64,000 nt of DNA from Perognathus longimembris pacificus (GCF_023159225.1 NC_063161.1:69096767-69160766), one strand, 5' to 3'; numbered from the stretch's first letter, positions 19,993 to 30,790 are shown. Notes: generated by a model not told the origin, from the letters alone. Numbers and translations are program-made.

Positions 19993-20150
19993 ACGCCCGC
20001 CTCACGCTCTAATAGCCACGCCCACCTCGGAGCCCCTGGCCCACAGCGCCGCCGCCGCCACCACCACCGCGGAGCCATGCCCACTGTGGACCCCCCCCAC
20101 ACACACACCGAAGAGCCCCTGCCCCACAGAGCCATGCCCACCGCAACCAG
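19990..20150. repeat. GC-rich CCACGCCCACC minisatellite
   Basis: 'agccacgcccgcctc', 'agccacgcccacctc', 'gagccatgcccactg' and 'gagccatgcccaccg' are spaced irregularly, with a (CCG)n(CCA)n insert at 20049-20072. It starts where the A-box side of the SINE should be, as at 8740 and 50855. Confidence 0.7.
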
Positions 20151-20890
20151 GCCTGTTTATCTTTTATCTTCCACTGCATCCATAGGAAGTCGGAGACACT
20201 AGGAGGGGAAGGACTCAGCCATGGGTCACCAACTTGGCGCACAGAGATAGAAGTGAGGGACTGTTGGGGCCAGGACATAGGGCATATTAGGGCTGGGGGG
20301 AGGAGGGAACTGGATCCTATGTGCATCTCAGGCCTCTGCCACCTGCGCCCCCTCAGCCCAAGCAGAGATGTGTCCACCACAGGGGCAAGAGGTAAAATGC
20401 AGGATTGTTAGTGTCTTTAATAATTCAACAGATAAATCTCCACCCCGGGATCAGAGACTCCCAACACTCTCCCAACTGGTGCGGATGGCGCTTCAAACAG
20501 CCGTGCCCCCCCCCTCCCCCGGGGGAGGAGATTTTGACAGGTCTATCCCAGCTCACCCAGCCAGCTACTCTGGGCTTGTCGCTTTCTGAGATTCATTTAA
20601 GCAATATCTGCTTCTCTGGCATGCTAAATAAATGGAAACCTTCTTTGGTGGCTGAGTCATAGAGCGACAGAAAGGCAGAAATGATATTTATGTGCCTCTT
20701 GAATGAGTTTGCCTCCTGCTTCAAAGTGAGGCCATTTGAATATCTCTGGGCTTATGTTTTGTCATTTCTATTGCTGAAGTAAGGCGTGCTCATTAGCACC
20801 ATTTTGGAAAACACTGCAAATGAACAGGAAATTACAAGTCACCCATGATTTGGGAATGATCACATGTATATTAAAAATATGAATGAAGAA
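20151..20890. other. Unique sequence; 20600-20880 may be an old or conserved non-coding element
   Basis: The part from 20600 is balanced in composition and free of low complexity or recent repeats, in contrast to its surroundings. No coding frame is evident. Confidence 0.4.
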
Positions 20891-20896
20891 ACATTT

Positions 20897-21020
20897 CTCA
20901 GCGGGTGTGGTAGTGCATGCCTGTAAGTGCAGCACTCAGGAGGCTGAGGCAGGAGGAGTCTGAGTTCCAGGCTAGCCTGGGGTAAGTAGCAAGACCTTTG
21001 TCTTAAACAGCAACAACAAC
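20897..21020 (+). mobile_element. B1-like SINE monomer
   Basis: 'gggtgtggtagtgcatgcct' then 'ctcaggaggctgaggcagga' and an A-rich 'cttaaacagcaacaaca' tail. Closest to a canonical B1 of the monomers here. Confidence 0.82.
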
Positions 21021-21119
21021 CTTAAGAAGAAACTTGTGTGAGCTGTGCTCGTGTGTACATGTATTATGTAGTCATAATTATGTGTTACATGTATTATGTA
21101 TGTAATACTGTCGAGCTAT

Positions 21120-21303
21120 CCACCCCTTTCCTCCTGAGAGGGAGGGTCAGGGTTTGAAACCAGCTAGGGTAGAGAAGTGTGAGACTCTTTATCTCTGATT
21201 AAGCCAGAAGTGGCATTGTGGTCCAAGTGGAAGAGCACTAGCTTTGAGAGAAAGAGCTCAGGGACAGCGTCCAGGTCCTGAGTTCAAGCCCCAGAACATG
21301 CAT
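21120..21303 (+). mobile_element. Composite SINE, 5'-truncated
   Basis: Centre 'gtgagactctttatctctga', then 'gaagtggcattgtggtccaa' and 'tcctgagttcaagccccaga'. A CA/TG-rich, alternating tail follows to 21355. Confidence 0.85.
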
Positions 21304-21309
21304 GCGTGT

Positions 21310-22110
21310 GTGCACACTCGCTCACATGTTCACACACAGACGTGCACGCTCACACGGAGCAAACATTTACTTCCCTCCTTTCCCTCCCCCGATGCTCAAG
21401 GCTTTCCTGCAGTACCTGGGCACCTTCCTTTCTAGGAGCTTGGAGAAGCTCTGGGCTTGGCAGCTCTGTGGCAGATAGGCCTGCTTTGGGCCTGGGAGAA
21501 GAAGCCATTCCTGGGGCAAAGGAAGCTAACAGCTGTGGAAGCTTCCAGAATTTTAGCTTGCTGTCTTGGGGATGGAACTCAGGGCCTTGTGCTTGTAGAA
21601 GCTTGCTTCTCTAGTCCCTGAGACATAAATGGCGGCTGGTGGAGCCCCCCCTCCCACCGCCGCCAGCCCACCCTGGGGATACCAGGCCTGTGAGTGAGGC
21701 TTGGAGAATCCTGCTGTCGCTGTGAAGGGACAACGACTTCCTCCAGGAAGCAGCGATGTCCTTGGAGCGGCTGGTCTGCTTGTTCGGCCATTTATTAAGA
21801 GAATTGCAGGCCGCAGGTCTGGCATCCGGCGCCCTGCTTCGTGTCAAATGAAAATCAATCGTCTCGCCAGCGGCCTGCCCGAGGCCACACTGTCCACAGA
21901 ATGGACTGGAAGCTTTTCCCCTGGGGGCCAGAGGTCCTTGTGCCCTGTGATAGATTGGAGCAGGCTCAGCCCGGGCTAAAGTAAGCGTTCAGTGTGGCTT
22001 CGCGGGCGCACAGAGAAACATGAATCAATTTTGTGTGCCCTTGAACCACTTCTGGAGGGGCTGCTAGGTCTTTAGAGGATTTCCCGGCTGAGGGAAAAAT
22101 AACGCTTGGT
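21310..22110. other. Unique sequence, CpG-containing; no gene seen
   Basis: 21690-21990 is G/C-rich with several CpGs and frames in all phases. A small minus-strand SINE scrap is at 21562-21600 ('gatggaactcagggccttgt'). Confidence 0.45.
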
Positions 22111-22111
22111 A

Positions 22112-22230
22112 CATGGGATCCTGGAGACTTTTCTGCCCTGGCTGGCTTCGAACCTCAATTCCTCAGACCTCAGCCTCTCAAGCCTCTTGAGTGGCTAGGA
22201 TTACAGGCATGAGCATGGGTGCTCAGCTTC
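22112..22230 (-). mobile_element. Composite SINE, head and centre
   Basis: 'acttttctgccctggctggc' and 'gtggctaggattacaggcat'; contains a short CAAGCCTCT duplication in the head. Confidence 0.78.
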
Positions 22231-22298
22231 CTCTCCTCTGGTCCCCTCTCTGAGTTCAAGCCCCCAGACTGGCACATACACAGAGAATCACCCCTTCC

Positions 22299-22747
22299 GT
22301 GTGTGTGTATGTGTGTGTCCTGGGGCAGGTTTTGGGTACTGTCCCTGAGCTTTTTTTTTTTTTTTTTTTTTTTTTTGGCCAGTCCTGGGGCTTGAACTCA
22401 GGGCCTGAGCACTGTCCCTGGCTTCTTTTTGCTCAAGGCTAGCACTCTACCACTTGAGCCACAGCACCACTTCTGGCCTTTTCTGTATATGTGGTGCTGA
22501 GGAATTGAACCCAGGTCTTCATGTATAGGAGACAAGCACTCTACCAGTAGGCCATATACCCAGCCCCAGCCCTGAGCTTTTTTTTTTTTTAAACCTAAAG
22601 CTAGCATTCTACCACTTAGTCAAAGCTCCATTTTTGGCACTTAATTGGAGACTTGTGGACTTTCCTGCCTGGGCTGGCTTTGAACTGTGATCCTCAGATC
22701 TTAGCCTCCTGAGTAGCTAGGATTACAGGTGTGAGCCACCAGTGCCC
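22299..22747 (-). mobile_element. Composite SINE interrupted by a nested IDL-Geo SINE
   Basis: The outer SINE runs from 'cctggggcaggttttgggta' to 'gtactgtccctgagctttt', resumes at 22570 with 'ccctgagctttt', and ends with 'ctaggattacaggtgtgagc'. The repeated CCCTGAGCTTT is the target-site duplication of the inner element. Confidence 0.9.
22351..22569 (-). mobile_element. IDL-Geo SINE, nested
   Basis: Long poly(T) at 22351-22376, right monomer 'ctagcactctaccacttgag', left monomer 'ctctaccagtaggccatata'. Flanked by CCCTGAGC plus T-run on both sides. It postdates the outer SINE. Confidence 0.92.
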
Positions 22748-22779
22748 AATACATTCATTTTATCTTTAAAATGTGCAGT

Positions 22780-22975
22780 CATGGAGCTGGGAATGTGGCT
22801 TAGTGGTAGAGTGTTTGCCTGCATGCATGAAGCCCTGGGTTCGATTCCTCAGCACAACATACACAGAAAAACCCAGAGGAGTGGCTGTGGCTCTGTGGTA
22901 GAGTGCTGGCAAAGAGAAGCTCAGGGACAGTGCCCAGCTCTGAGCTCAAGCCCCAGGATTGGCAAAAAAAAAGAA
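22780..22975 (+). mobile_element. IDL-Geo SINE
   Basis: Left monomer 'agctgggaatgtggcttagt' with B box GGTTCGATTCC at 22841. Right monomer 'ctgtggctctgtggtagagt' with an A9 tail. Inverted relative to 22351-22569, which lies 210 bp away. Confidence 0.92.
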
Positions 22976-23062
22976 AGCACTCATGTATATGCTTTAACAT
23001 TTTTGCTATTGTTTGTGTTTTAGTGGTTCTGTGCATTCGAATTTAGGGTTTTGGTTGATTTC

Positions 23063-23280
23063 ACCAGGCACCTGTGGCTCATGCCTGTAATCCTAGCTAC
23101 TCAGGAGGCTGAGTTCTGACAATCACAACCAGAGGGGGAAGAAAAGTCTGTGAGACTCTTATCTCCATTTAACTACCAAAAAAAATCCAGAAGTGGTAGA
23201 GCGCTAGCCTTGAGCAAAAGAAGCTCAGAGACAGCGCTGAGGCTCTGAGTTCAAGCCTCAGGACCAGCACATGAACATAA
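23063..23280 (+). mobile_element. Composite SINE, full length
   Basis: Head 'caggcacctgtggctcatgc', an A7 centre, then 'agtggtagagcgctagcctt' and 'tctgagttcaagcctcagg'. A short deletion removed the CTGTGGCTCA part of the right half. Confidence 0.87.
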
Positions 23281-23394
23281 AAATTAAATCTTTCTCATCT
23301 CCTTTTCTCCTTCCTCCCCTTCCTCCTTGTTTTGAGACAGGGTCTGGTTAATGTAGCTCAGCCTTGACCACTTGAGCCATATCCCCAGGTCTCT

Positions 23395-23655
23395 TTTGTT
23401 TTCGTTGTTCTTCAGAGTGAGTCTCATTGTGTTTTCTTCTTCTTTTTCTTTTGTCCAGGCAGACCTAAGACTATGTCCTTTCACCTACACCTCCCAAGTA
23501 GCTGGGATTATAGGCATGCACCCACATATTAGACTTGTTTTTGGATTGGAGTCTCACTAACACTTTTTTCTGGTGGTGGCTTGGAACCTCGATCCTTCTA
23601 TCTCTGCCTCCTGAGAAGCTAGGATTACAGGTATGAGCCACCACACTTGCCTAGA
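23395..23655 (-). mobile_element. Two old B1-like/composite head units
   Basis: 'ctcccaagtagctgggatta' at 23490 and 'ctgagaagctaggattacag' at 23610 are two reverse heads in tandem. Confidence 0.65.
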
Positions 23656-24240
23656 ACGGGATTTGTACTTGTTCCAGTTTACCTTCCTTTAAGGCAGTGG
23701 GAAAGATGTGAGGGACTTGGGTGACTTGTTGTTCGTCATAGGCTGTCTCTCTGGGCAGGGGACACGCTGCCCACAGAAAGGAAATTGCAGGGGGAGATGA
23801 AGTCAACTCCCTTGGTTGTTGGCACTTTCCGCCAAACATCTGTTTTATTAATATTAAATGTAAGTGCTTTCGGCTGTTAAGAAAACATTTCTGTAAACCG
23901 TGTAAGTATAATGATCACATCCTTAATACAGTTTATGAGTCTCTCATAGGGGAGACGCGAGCTCTCCCACTTGGTGTGGGGTTATTTATTTATTTATTTT
24001 ATCTTGGGCATAAGCATGGTAGGTAATAAGAACATAAATCTACACAGAATAACACAAATAAAATTTACTGCTTCTGCCTGATAGTTTTGCATTACGTTGT
24101 GTTCTTTTTCCTTGTGAGATGAATTCAGGCTTATTTTAAACTTTGTGCTAGGTGCATCTGAATTCTCACTTCAACTGTGAAACTGTGAGGGCCCAGGGGG
24201 AGGACTCCTAAGAGTCCGTAGACTGCTGTCCTGATGTATT
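23656..24240. other. Unique sequence, A/T-rich; no gene seen
   Basis: Contains a (TTTA)n stretch near 23983-23998. No repeat family or exon recognised. Confidence 0.5.
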
Positions 24241-24315
24241 ATTATTTTTTAATTTGTTTTATTGTTAGCACAAAGATGATATACTAAGGAGTTACAGTTA
24301 CATAAGTCGAAGAGT
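24241..24315 (-). mobile_element. L1 3'-UTR, terminal part
   Basis: 'ttgttttattgttagcacaa' and 'agttacagttacataagtc' align with the L1 ends at 9985 and 32933. The L1 resumes at about 24660 after an inserted SINE. Confidence 0.7.
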
Positions 24316-24348
24316 TCCTTCCTTCCTTCCTTCCTTCCTCTGTGTGTG

Positions 24349-24425
<77 letters not shown>
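24316..24425. repeat. (CCTT)n and (CT)n compound microsatellite, SINE tail
   Basis: Six CCTT units, a TG-rich link, then about 38 uninterrupted CT units, directly followed by a minus-strand SINE. Confidence 0.97.
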
Positions 24426-24426
<1 letters not shown>

Positions 24427-24428
<2 letters not shown>

Positions 24429-24658
24429 TTTGTTGGTTGTAGACCTTGAACTCAGAGCCTGGGCTCTGTCCCTGAGCTCTTTTACGCAAGGCTAGCACTC
24501 TACCTCTTTGAGCCACAGCTCCACTTCCAGTTTTCTGGTGGTTAATTGGGGATAAAAGTCTCATAGACTTTCCTGCCCAGGCTGGCTTTGAACCATGACT
24601 CTCAGATCTCAGCCTTCTAAGTAGCTAGGATGACAGGTATGAGCTACCAGCACTTGGT
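24427..24658 (-). mobile_element. Composite SINE nested in an L1 3' end
   Basis: Right half 'gctagcactctacctctttg', centre 'gataaaagtctcatagactt', head 'agtagctaggatgacaggta'. AAGAGT is found at 24310 and 24661, a short possible target-site duplication around SINE plus tail. Confidence 0.88.
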
Positions 24659-24660
24659 TT

Positions 24661-25150
24661 AAGAGTACATTTCTTTTTGGACAGTGTTACCCCTTCCTGT
24701 GCTCTCTCCCAGTTTTTACCTCCTGTCCCTACCCATAAGTTTATTTCCAGCATAATGTCTAGTGAGTACCACTGCTGCATTTATTTACACTTTGTCCCTC
24801 CATTTCTGTGCCCCTCCCAAACTCCCAGATGAACAACAAGACAAAAAAAAAAAAAAGAGAAAACAGCAACAAAGAAAAAAACAACTCTTGTTTCCCTTCC
24901 CATTTCAACAAATATTACTTTATATGGTATATTATTTATTTTTTCTATTGCTTTCTCCAAATAGTTGCACAGGGCTGGGAGCAGGGACTTCCAAGTCACT
25001 TGTTCATGTATGTGTACAATGCATTTCAATTGGTGTCCCCAATTTTCCATCATTCCATTCTTCCCCAACCTTCATCCAGTTTCCTAGCTCCATGTTCATA
25101 CATGTACATTGCTCATTATGATTGCCTTTGCCCACCCTTCCTCTTTCCAT
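24661..25150 (-). mobile_element. L1 3'-UTR, continuing (partly tentative)
   Basis: 'gagtacatttctttttggac' continues the 24241-24315 fragment by comparison with 32993-33030. The homology becomes unsure beyond about 24900, where the sequence is A-rich and then pyrimidine-rich. Confidence 0.5.
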
Positions 25151-25353
25151 CCACCCCTGGATTGATTTATTTAATCAAGGCTGGTGCTTTACCACTGGAG
25201 TCACATGTCTGCTTCCAGCATCCGAATGGTTAATTGGGGATAAGAGTCTCAAGGATTTTCCTGCTTGGGATGGCTTTCTGTTCTTTGAGATAGAATCTTT
25301 TTGTCTGGGCTAGCTTTGAACAATACAAATGTCAAGTATGAGCCATCATCCTA
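25150..25353 (-). mobile_element. Composite SINE, diverged
   Basis: 'aatcaaggctggtgctttac' and 'gataagagtctcaaggattt' are clear; the head is degraded. Confidence 0.75.
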
Positions 25354-26005
25354 AAAATGTCTCTCAAAGGCTCAGGCGGTGGAGGCTTGGGCCCCAGCTA
25401 GTGGCACTGTTGAGGACATTGGCTCAGGAAGGTATGGATGGATTCATCTATTACTGATGAATCCAGTTTCTGATTGGGCCTTCGGGAGGTGGGGCTGATA
25501 GGAGGAAGCAGCCTGCAGGGGGCGTGGCTTTGCAGGTCCATCTCCCAGGCTCTCTGCTTGCTGGCCACCAGAAGGTGAGCAGCTCTGCTCTCAGGATACT
25601 CTGCTTCACCACAGCCCAGCAGCAAGGGATCCAGCCCCTCCTGGGACATCCTCCAGCCCTACCAAGTGGCAGAGCTGACTGAAAGATGCTCATTTAATTC
25701 ACAAGTGGCAGCTTGGCTGCACATGGCTCTCTTGAACATGGTGAAGGCTGGAAATGGAGGGGTCCAGGAAGGGCTGGTAGGAGCTGGCTGTGGGACGAAA
25801 GGCAAAGTCTTAACTCACTGGGTTTCCTTACTGTGTGGGGACAAGCTTGAGGACAATGGTCCCTGCAGAATATGACAGGCAAGAGTGAGTCTGGACCTCA
25901 GTCGACCCCAGATGTTCCATTCCTGTCAAGAAAGCACAAGGCCTGCCCCCCAAAATGTGGCTGCCTGCATAATGATTGACAGTTTCTTGGAGATGCAGTG
26001 AAATG
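25354..26005. other. Unique sequence, no gene seen
   Basis: No repeat or exon recognised. The frame at 25398-25693 on the minus strand has no domain. Confidence 0.5.
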
Positions 26006-26007
26006 TG

Positions 26008-26228
26008 AGTTGGGCGCTGGTGACTCAGGCCTTTAACCCTAGCTACTCAGCAAGCTCAGTTCTGAGGTTTGCAGTTCAAAGCAAGCCTGGGAAGGTAAAT
26101 CATGAGATTCTAATATCCAAGTAAGCAGCAAAAAGCTAGAAGTGGAGCTGTGTCTCAAGTGGTAGAGAGCCAGCCTTGGACACAAAAGCTCAGGGACAGC
26201 ACTCAGGCCCTGAGTTCAAGCCCCAACA
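26008..26228 (+). mobile_element. Composite SINE, full length
   Basis: Head 'gttgggcgctggtgactcag', right half 'gagctgtgtctcaagtggta', end 'gccctgagttcaagcccca', followed by a CA-rich tail. Confidence 0.88.
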
Positions 26229-26281
26229 CACACATACACACACACACACAGAGGTGCACGCACATTCACAGGCACACACAT
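26226..26281. repeat. CA-rich tail microsatellite
   Basis: Imperfect CA units with AT and GA interruptions at the SINE 3' end. Confidence 0.9.
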
Positions 26282-26394
26282 CTCATTTTTCTGTTTGATA
26301 TGGCAGACAGTAACAGGAGGCTGAGGGACACACAAAGGTCTGGACAAAGTGTTGGTATAACATCTGTGGCAGACAGATGTGATGTTTGAATTCC

Positions 26395-26685
26395 CATTTT
26401 ATACAATTTACATAAATCAACAGGAGAGAATAACTCAATTTAAAAAATGGGCAACGGATGCAAATGGGCAATTTATAGCAAAATCAACACAAATGTCCAA
26501 TGTGGGAGAGACGCCCAGCCTCATTCTTCATGAGAGACATTGGAAACAAAGGCAGTGAAATTTTGTGTTGCTTCTCAGATTTACAAAAATGGGCAAGTGT
26601 GATGTCCAGGGGGGGAGGGGGAGTCACATTCATACACTGCTGGGAGTTTCTGGTGGACCAGAGAGAAATTACAGATATTAAATGG
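26395..26685 (+). mobile_element. Old L1 ORF2 3' fragment
   Basis: 'ataactcaatttaaaaaatg' with 'ggcaacggatgcaaatgggc' and 'cacattcatacactgctggg' follow the same order as the conserved region near the end of L1 ORF2. Heavily mutated and inactive. Confidence 0.6.
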
Positions 26686-26692
26686 GGGCCAG

Positions 26693-26927
26693 AGCCGGGA
26701 GCCAGTGGCTCGTGCCTGTCATTCTAGCTACTCAGGAGGCTGAGATCTGAGGATCGAGGCTCAAAGCCAGCCCAGGCAGGAAAGTCTGTGAGACTCTTCT
26801 CTTCAATGAACCACCAGAAAACCAGAAGTGGCACTGTGGATCAAGTGGTAGAGTGCTATCCTTGGGCTAAAGAGCTCAGGGACAGCACCCAGGCCTAGAG
26901 TTTAAGCCCCACGACTGACAAAAATAA
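26693..26927 (+). mobile_element. Composite SINE, full length
   Basis: Head 'agccagtggctcgtgcctgt', centre 'gtgagactcttctcttcaat', right half 'gcactgtggatcaagtggta'. Forms a direct tandem with the next copy. Confidence 0.9.
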
Positions 26928-26952
26928 GAAGTAAATAAAAATAAAATAAAAG

Positions 26953-27176
26953 GATGCCAAGGAGCTCATGCCTGTCATCCTAGCTACTCAGGAGGCTGAG
27001 ATCTGAGGATCAGAGTTCAAAGTCAGCCCCGGCTGAAAGTCTGTGAGACTCTTATCTCCAGTGAACCACCAGAAAACTGGTAGTGGAGCTGTGGCTTAAA
27101 GGGGTAGAGCTCCAGCCTTGAGCAAAAGAACTCAGGGACAGCACCCACGCCCTGAGTTCAAGTCCCAAGACTGGAT

Positions 27177-27178
<2 letters not shown>
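26953..27178 (+). mobile_element. Composite SINE, near full length
   Basis: Lacks the first few bases of the head ('gccaaggagctcatgcctgt'). Right half 'gtggagctgtggcttaaagg'. Ends in a pure (CA)n. Confidence 0.9.

Positions 27179-27228
<50 letters not shown>
27179..27228. repeat. (AC)n microsatellite, SINE tail
   Basis: About 25 uninterrupted AC units, likely length-polymorphic. Confidence 0.98.
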
Positions 27229-27230
<2 letters not shown>

Positions 27231-27448
27231 TATGCTCCATTGCTTAATGTTGCCCTAAAAATAGACTCTCCAGAGTTTCTCAAGGTACACAACATTTTGT
27301 GTACCAATAAATGGCTCCTATCTGTAAAGCTCTTAGTTATATTTATAACGCTCTTGCTACATGACACGCCATGTGTTTATTAAAGAAACAAGTAAGGGAA
27401 TTTTGTGAGCAAATCTCCCTCAAAGAAACAAAGATATACAAATAGAAT

Positions 27449-27702
27449 GTCTTTTTTTTTTTTTTTTTTGCCAGTTGTGGGGCTTGAACTCAAGGCCTGG
27501 ATACTGTCCCTGGGCTTTTTTCGCTCAGAGCTAATAATGCTCTCCCACTTTGAGCCACAGCATCACTTCCAGTTTTCTGTTGGTTCCTTGGAGATAAGGG
27601 TCTCACGGACTTTCCTGCCTGGGCTGCCTTTGAACTATGATCCTCAGATTTCAGCTTCCTGAGTAGCTAGGATGACAAGTGTGAGCCCCAGGCGCCTTGC
27701 TG
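27449..27702 (-). mobile_element. Composite SINE, full length
   Basis: T18 (the A tail), 'gccagttgtggggcttgaac', 'ttgagccacagcatcacttc' and head 'gtagctaggatgacaagtgt'. Confidence 0.9.
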
Positions 27703-28328
27703 GAATATCTTTTTTGTAATGTAAACATGCACATATTTGTACTCATCATGTAGGTGCTTCATCTCTAGAGAGTTCCCGCCTCACAAATGCAAGTGAGCAG
27801 GGGTGGACAGCCAAGGACAGGCCTTCATGCACCCCCTCCCCTCCCTGGAGCAGGGTCATCTGTGACAGGAGTGAATGTCGCTCAGGGTCAGTCAGCAGGA
27901 TGCAAGCTCAAGTGAGAAAAGGCAATTAGCACAAATGTTTCTCACACCTGTGATGCCACTTACCTAATCGTTATCTAATTAATGCACACCTGCTGTGCAG
28001 GCAGCTCCAGTGCATGTAGAATGATTCGCTGTGCTTGGAGAATTCGGTGTTACACTTTCCCTTGTCTTAACCAATCAAAACTCCGTCTGTAATCTGTCAA
28101 CTTTCTTCTAGAATCAAATCAGAAAACAGAAATTTGTCTTGTGAATTTTCCATTATTCTTTCTTCTTGTGCCTCTTGGTGGTACTAAGCTGTTTTTTAGC
28201 TCATGACTTGCACAGAAAGTTCTAGAACATGTATCTGAAGCATCTCTGGTCTCTGAACTCATGCAGATATCATCTTTGGATATATACTTGTGACAACTCT
28301 CAGGATGGTATGCTAGAAATGCACTTTT
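27703..28328. other. Unique sequence, possible conserved non-coding DNA
   Basis: No repeat recognised. 27930-28080 is compositionally balanced. No coding frame. Confidence 0.45.
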
Positions 28329-28329
28329 T

Positions 28330-28544
28330 TTGTGAGCTTGGGACTTGAGCTCAGGGCCTGGTCATTATCCTTTAGCTTTTTCACTCAAGTCTCTACCACT
28401 TTAGCCATATGTCCTCTTCTGGCTCTTTGCTGGCTAATTGGAAGTGAGAGTCTCATGGATTTTCCTACCTGGTCTGGCTTTAAACCTCAATCCTTGGATT
28501 TCAGCCTCCTGAGTAGCCACGATTACAGGTGTGAGTCACTGGTG

Positions 28545-28545
<1 letters not shown>
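28330..28545 (-). mobile_element. Composite SINE, full length
   Basis: 'gggacttgagctcagggcct', 'ctctaccactttagccatat', and head 'gtagccacgattacaggtgt'. The (TG)n that follows lies at its 5' side. Confidence 0.86.

Positions 28546-28546
<1 letters not shown>

Positions 28547-28596
<50 letters not shown>
28547..28596. repeat. (TG)n microsatellite
   Basis: About 25 TG units, between the 5' end of a minus SINE and the start of a plus B1-like head. The Cys-Val ORFs are artefacts. Confidence 0.98.
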
Positions 28597-28597
<1 letters not shown>

Positions 28598-28599
<2 letters not shown>

Positions 28600-28660
28600 G
28601 CTGGGCATGGTGAGGCATGCCTGTAATCCCAAATCTAGAGTGACAACTGAGGCCTGCTGA
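28598..28660 (+). mobile_element. B1-like SINE head, 3'-truncated
   Basis: 'ggctgggcatggtgaggcat' and 'gcctgtaatcccaaatctag'; nothing recognisable after that. Confidence 0.65.
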
Positions 28661-29090
28661 AGGTAATGACATTGTAATTTGTTTACTCCCACCTTCCTCG
28701 CCTCTGGCCCTCCTCCCTGTACCTGGTAGATTCTGTTCCCCCTTCTCATTGGTTCCTTGAGTGGCATGTGCCATCAGCCAGGCGTCCCCTGTGGCAGAAG
28801 TTGAGTCCAGGTGCCTCCCCCCTCTCCTGCTGGCCCCCCATCTGCCTGTGCTTGAGCCCCCCTGGCTTCCAAGGTGCTCCAGGCCCCCAGGCCTCCGTGC
28901 AGGGGCCAGGCATAGGGGAGACATACTCTGCCCTCTATCCTGCATCAGCCCCTCCTGAGGGAGCCCTCACAATCCTCCCAGCAGACACTCCGTATTCCAC
29001 CAGGCTCTCTGTGGATCTCATCAGTCTACGTGCTCCTTTTACCAGAAATTTGGTTCCTGGTCTAGCTGTCTGTTCACAAATAACAAGACC
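28661..29090. other. Unique sequence, no gene seen
   Basis: G/C-rich; overlapping 140-codon frames on both strands at 28523-29199 are not supported by domain or splice features. Confidence 0.45.
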
Positions 29091-29094
29091 TATT

Positions 29095-29302
29095 TTTAAG
29101 ATAGTATCTTGTGTCTTTGTCCAGAACCATGCCCCCCATCTCCTCTGCCTCTTGAGAAACTGGAACTACAGGCATGTACCACCCTTCCCAGTGTATTGAT
29201 TGAGATGGGATCCTGCAAGTTAGCAGGTTGCTTGGGCTGGCCTCAAACTAAGATCCTTCAGCTCTCTACCTCTAAAGTATCTGGGATTACGGGCATGCCT
29301 GT
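29095..29302 (-). mobile_element. Two diverged B1-like monomers
   Basis: 'actggaactacaggcatgta' at 29160 and 'tatctgggattacgggcatg' at 29278 are two reverse heads about 120 bp apart. Confidence 0.65.
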
Positions 29303-30535
29303 AAATAAAGTTAAATTAAATTAATTAAATTTGAGCAGTTGGACATGACAAGCTGGCTAATAAAATAATTTAGTGATGAGACTAGAATTATGGCCTTAAG
29401 TGTAGTTCAGGGTCTGCTTCCATCACTATCCCATCCATTTTCTCATCTTCCAGAAACGTCTCGAGTTTCTTGTTCACCAATAACCCTTCCTCTTGGGTGT
29501 ATTCTTTCTTTTATTTCAATCCTTTCCCTGGTTGTTTTTTAGACAGAAGACTGACATCAGATCTTTTCTAACAGGTCTCCAGACGCCAAATAATAGCATA
29601 AGGCTGGTGAGCCTGCTGCCCGGGGCAGACAGTCTGCAGAGAGAGCCTCACACCATTATCCCCTCACTGCCTGCTTACATCGTTCTGGTTTCCCTTTATA
29701 GCTGTTCCAGACGATTCCATCCACCCCAAACCTCTGAAACACTGAAAACAATTGTTCAATCCAGGGCAATTTGAGAGGAGCAAGTCATTTCTTCATCAGT
29801 TGTCTACCTGAGGGCCCCCTCCCGTGAGAAGGAGTCCAGGGACAGAGGGCCAGCTCTTCTGGAGGTGGGGGAAGTTTTGAGCCACCCCCTCCCCCAAATC
29901 ATAATCTCTAACTATTTTCCATACATAAGCCTGTGGCATCTATCCCATGATTCTGATGGGATTGGATCTTTCCACAGCAGGCTAGTGGGCATGGAGGGTG
30001 ACCAGGGTAGCCCAAGGCCTGTGAGTCAGAGTTGGGGTTCTACCTAGGTCTGGTTTGGCCATGGGGAACAGCCTCTGAGCTTCTCTACACCAATTCATTA
30101 CTCTTCTGGTCAGTTCTTTGTGGACTAAATGTATTACTGCAAATGCTGCCAGGCATTGCCAACCCATAGGCATGGCGCTGGCCACCGGCCAGGCTGCTCT
30201 GGCTACTCTTAGGCATAAAGCCTCAGCTTCCAGCCAGCCAGATTCCTGGATAATGCTGCAGTACAGCTCCACAGACGGGAAGTGGGGCTGGCACGGCTCT
30301 ATTTTTATGTGTGCATGGTTTTTTTTTTCCCCTCCAAAGAGTTTTAATTAGGACTTTAATAGAACTAAAAAAGGACAAAGTGTAGCCAGGAACAAAATTG
30401 AAAGCAACAAAACCAAACTGTATCCAGGTTGGAAATATGGGCTGGCAAGAAATTCAGAGCTTGGAACAGAAATGCCTGGAGGCAATCTGAATGGCTTGTG
30501 AAGTCCCCGAACCAGTAAGACAGGCGTGGGGAGGG
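29303..30535. other. Unique sequence, no gene seen
   Basis: 1.2 kb with no recognised repeat except a short T-run at 30321. Opposing 77-96-codon frames at 29982-30351 have no recognised motif. Confidence 0.5.
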
Positions 30536-30790
30536 TGAGAAGTGGGAGGGCGTGGTCTTGGGCAGAGTGGGTGGGGCCTAGGTAGGAGCAGAGTGCTAAA
30601 AGAAAGTGGGCGTGGCCGGGGTGGGCTGGCCCTCTGTGGGAACGGGCAGGGCTTTGACAGGGTATAGGCTCAGCTCTAGTGGAGGCAGGGCCAAGGTGGG
30701 AGTGGGCGTGGTCTGGAGGCTAATGAGAAGACCTGGGTGTGAATGGGCATGGCTCTGGTGGAAGTGGGCGGGGCCATTTCTGGAGCTGTA
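30536..30790. repeat. GC-rich GTGGGCGTGGC minisatellite
   Basis: About eight irregular copies of a 25-38-bp unit centred on G(T/C)GGGC(G/A)(T/G)GG: 'ggagggcgtggtctt', 'gtgggtggggcctag', 'gtgggcgtggccggg', 'gtgggcgtggtctgg', 'atgggcatggctctg' and 'gtgggcggggccatt'. The core resembles the SINE A-box context. Matches KLF/Sp-type GGGCGTGG and GGGCGGGG sites. Confidence 0.8.

Noticed and set aside
22841..22851. tRNA genes suggested by B boxes in SINEs
   Set aside because: A and B boxes belong to IDL monomers; no complete cloverleaf with acceptor stem was found.
29982..30351. Opposing ORFs of 96 and 77 codons
   Set aside because: Short, antisense to each other and without recognised motifs.
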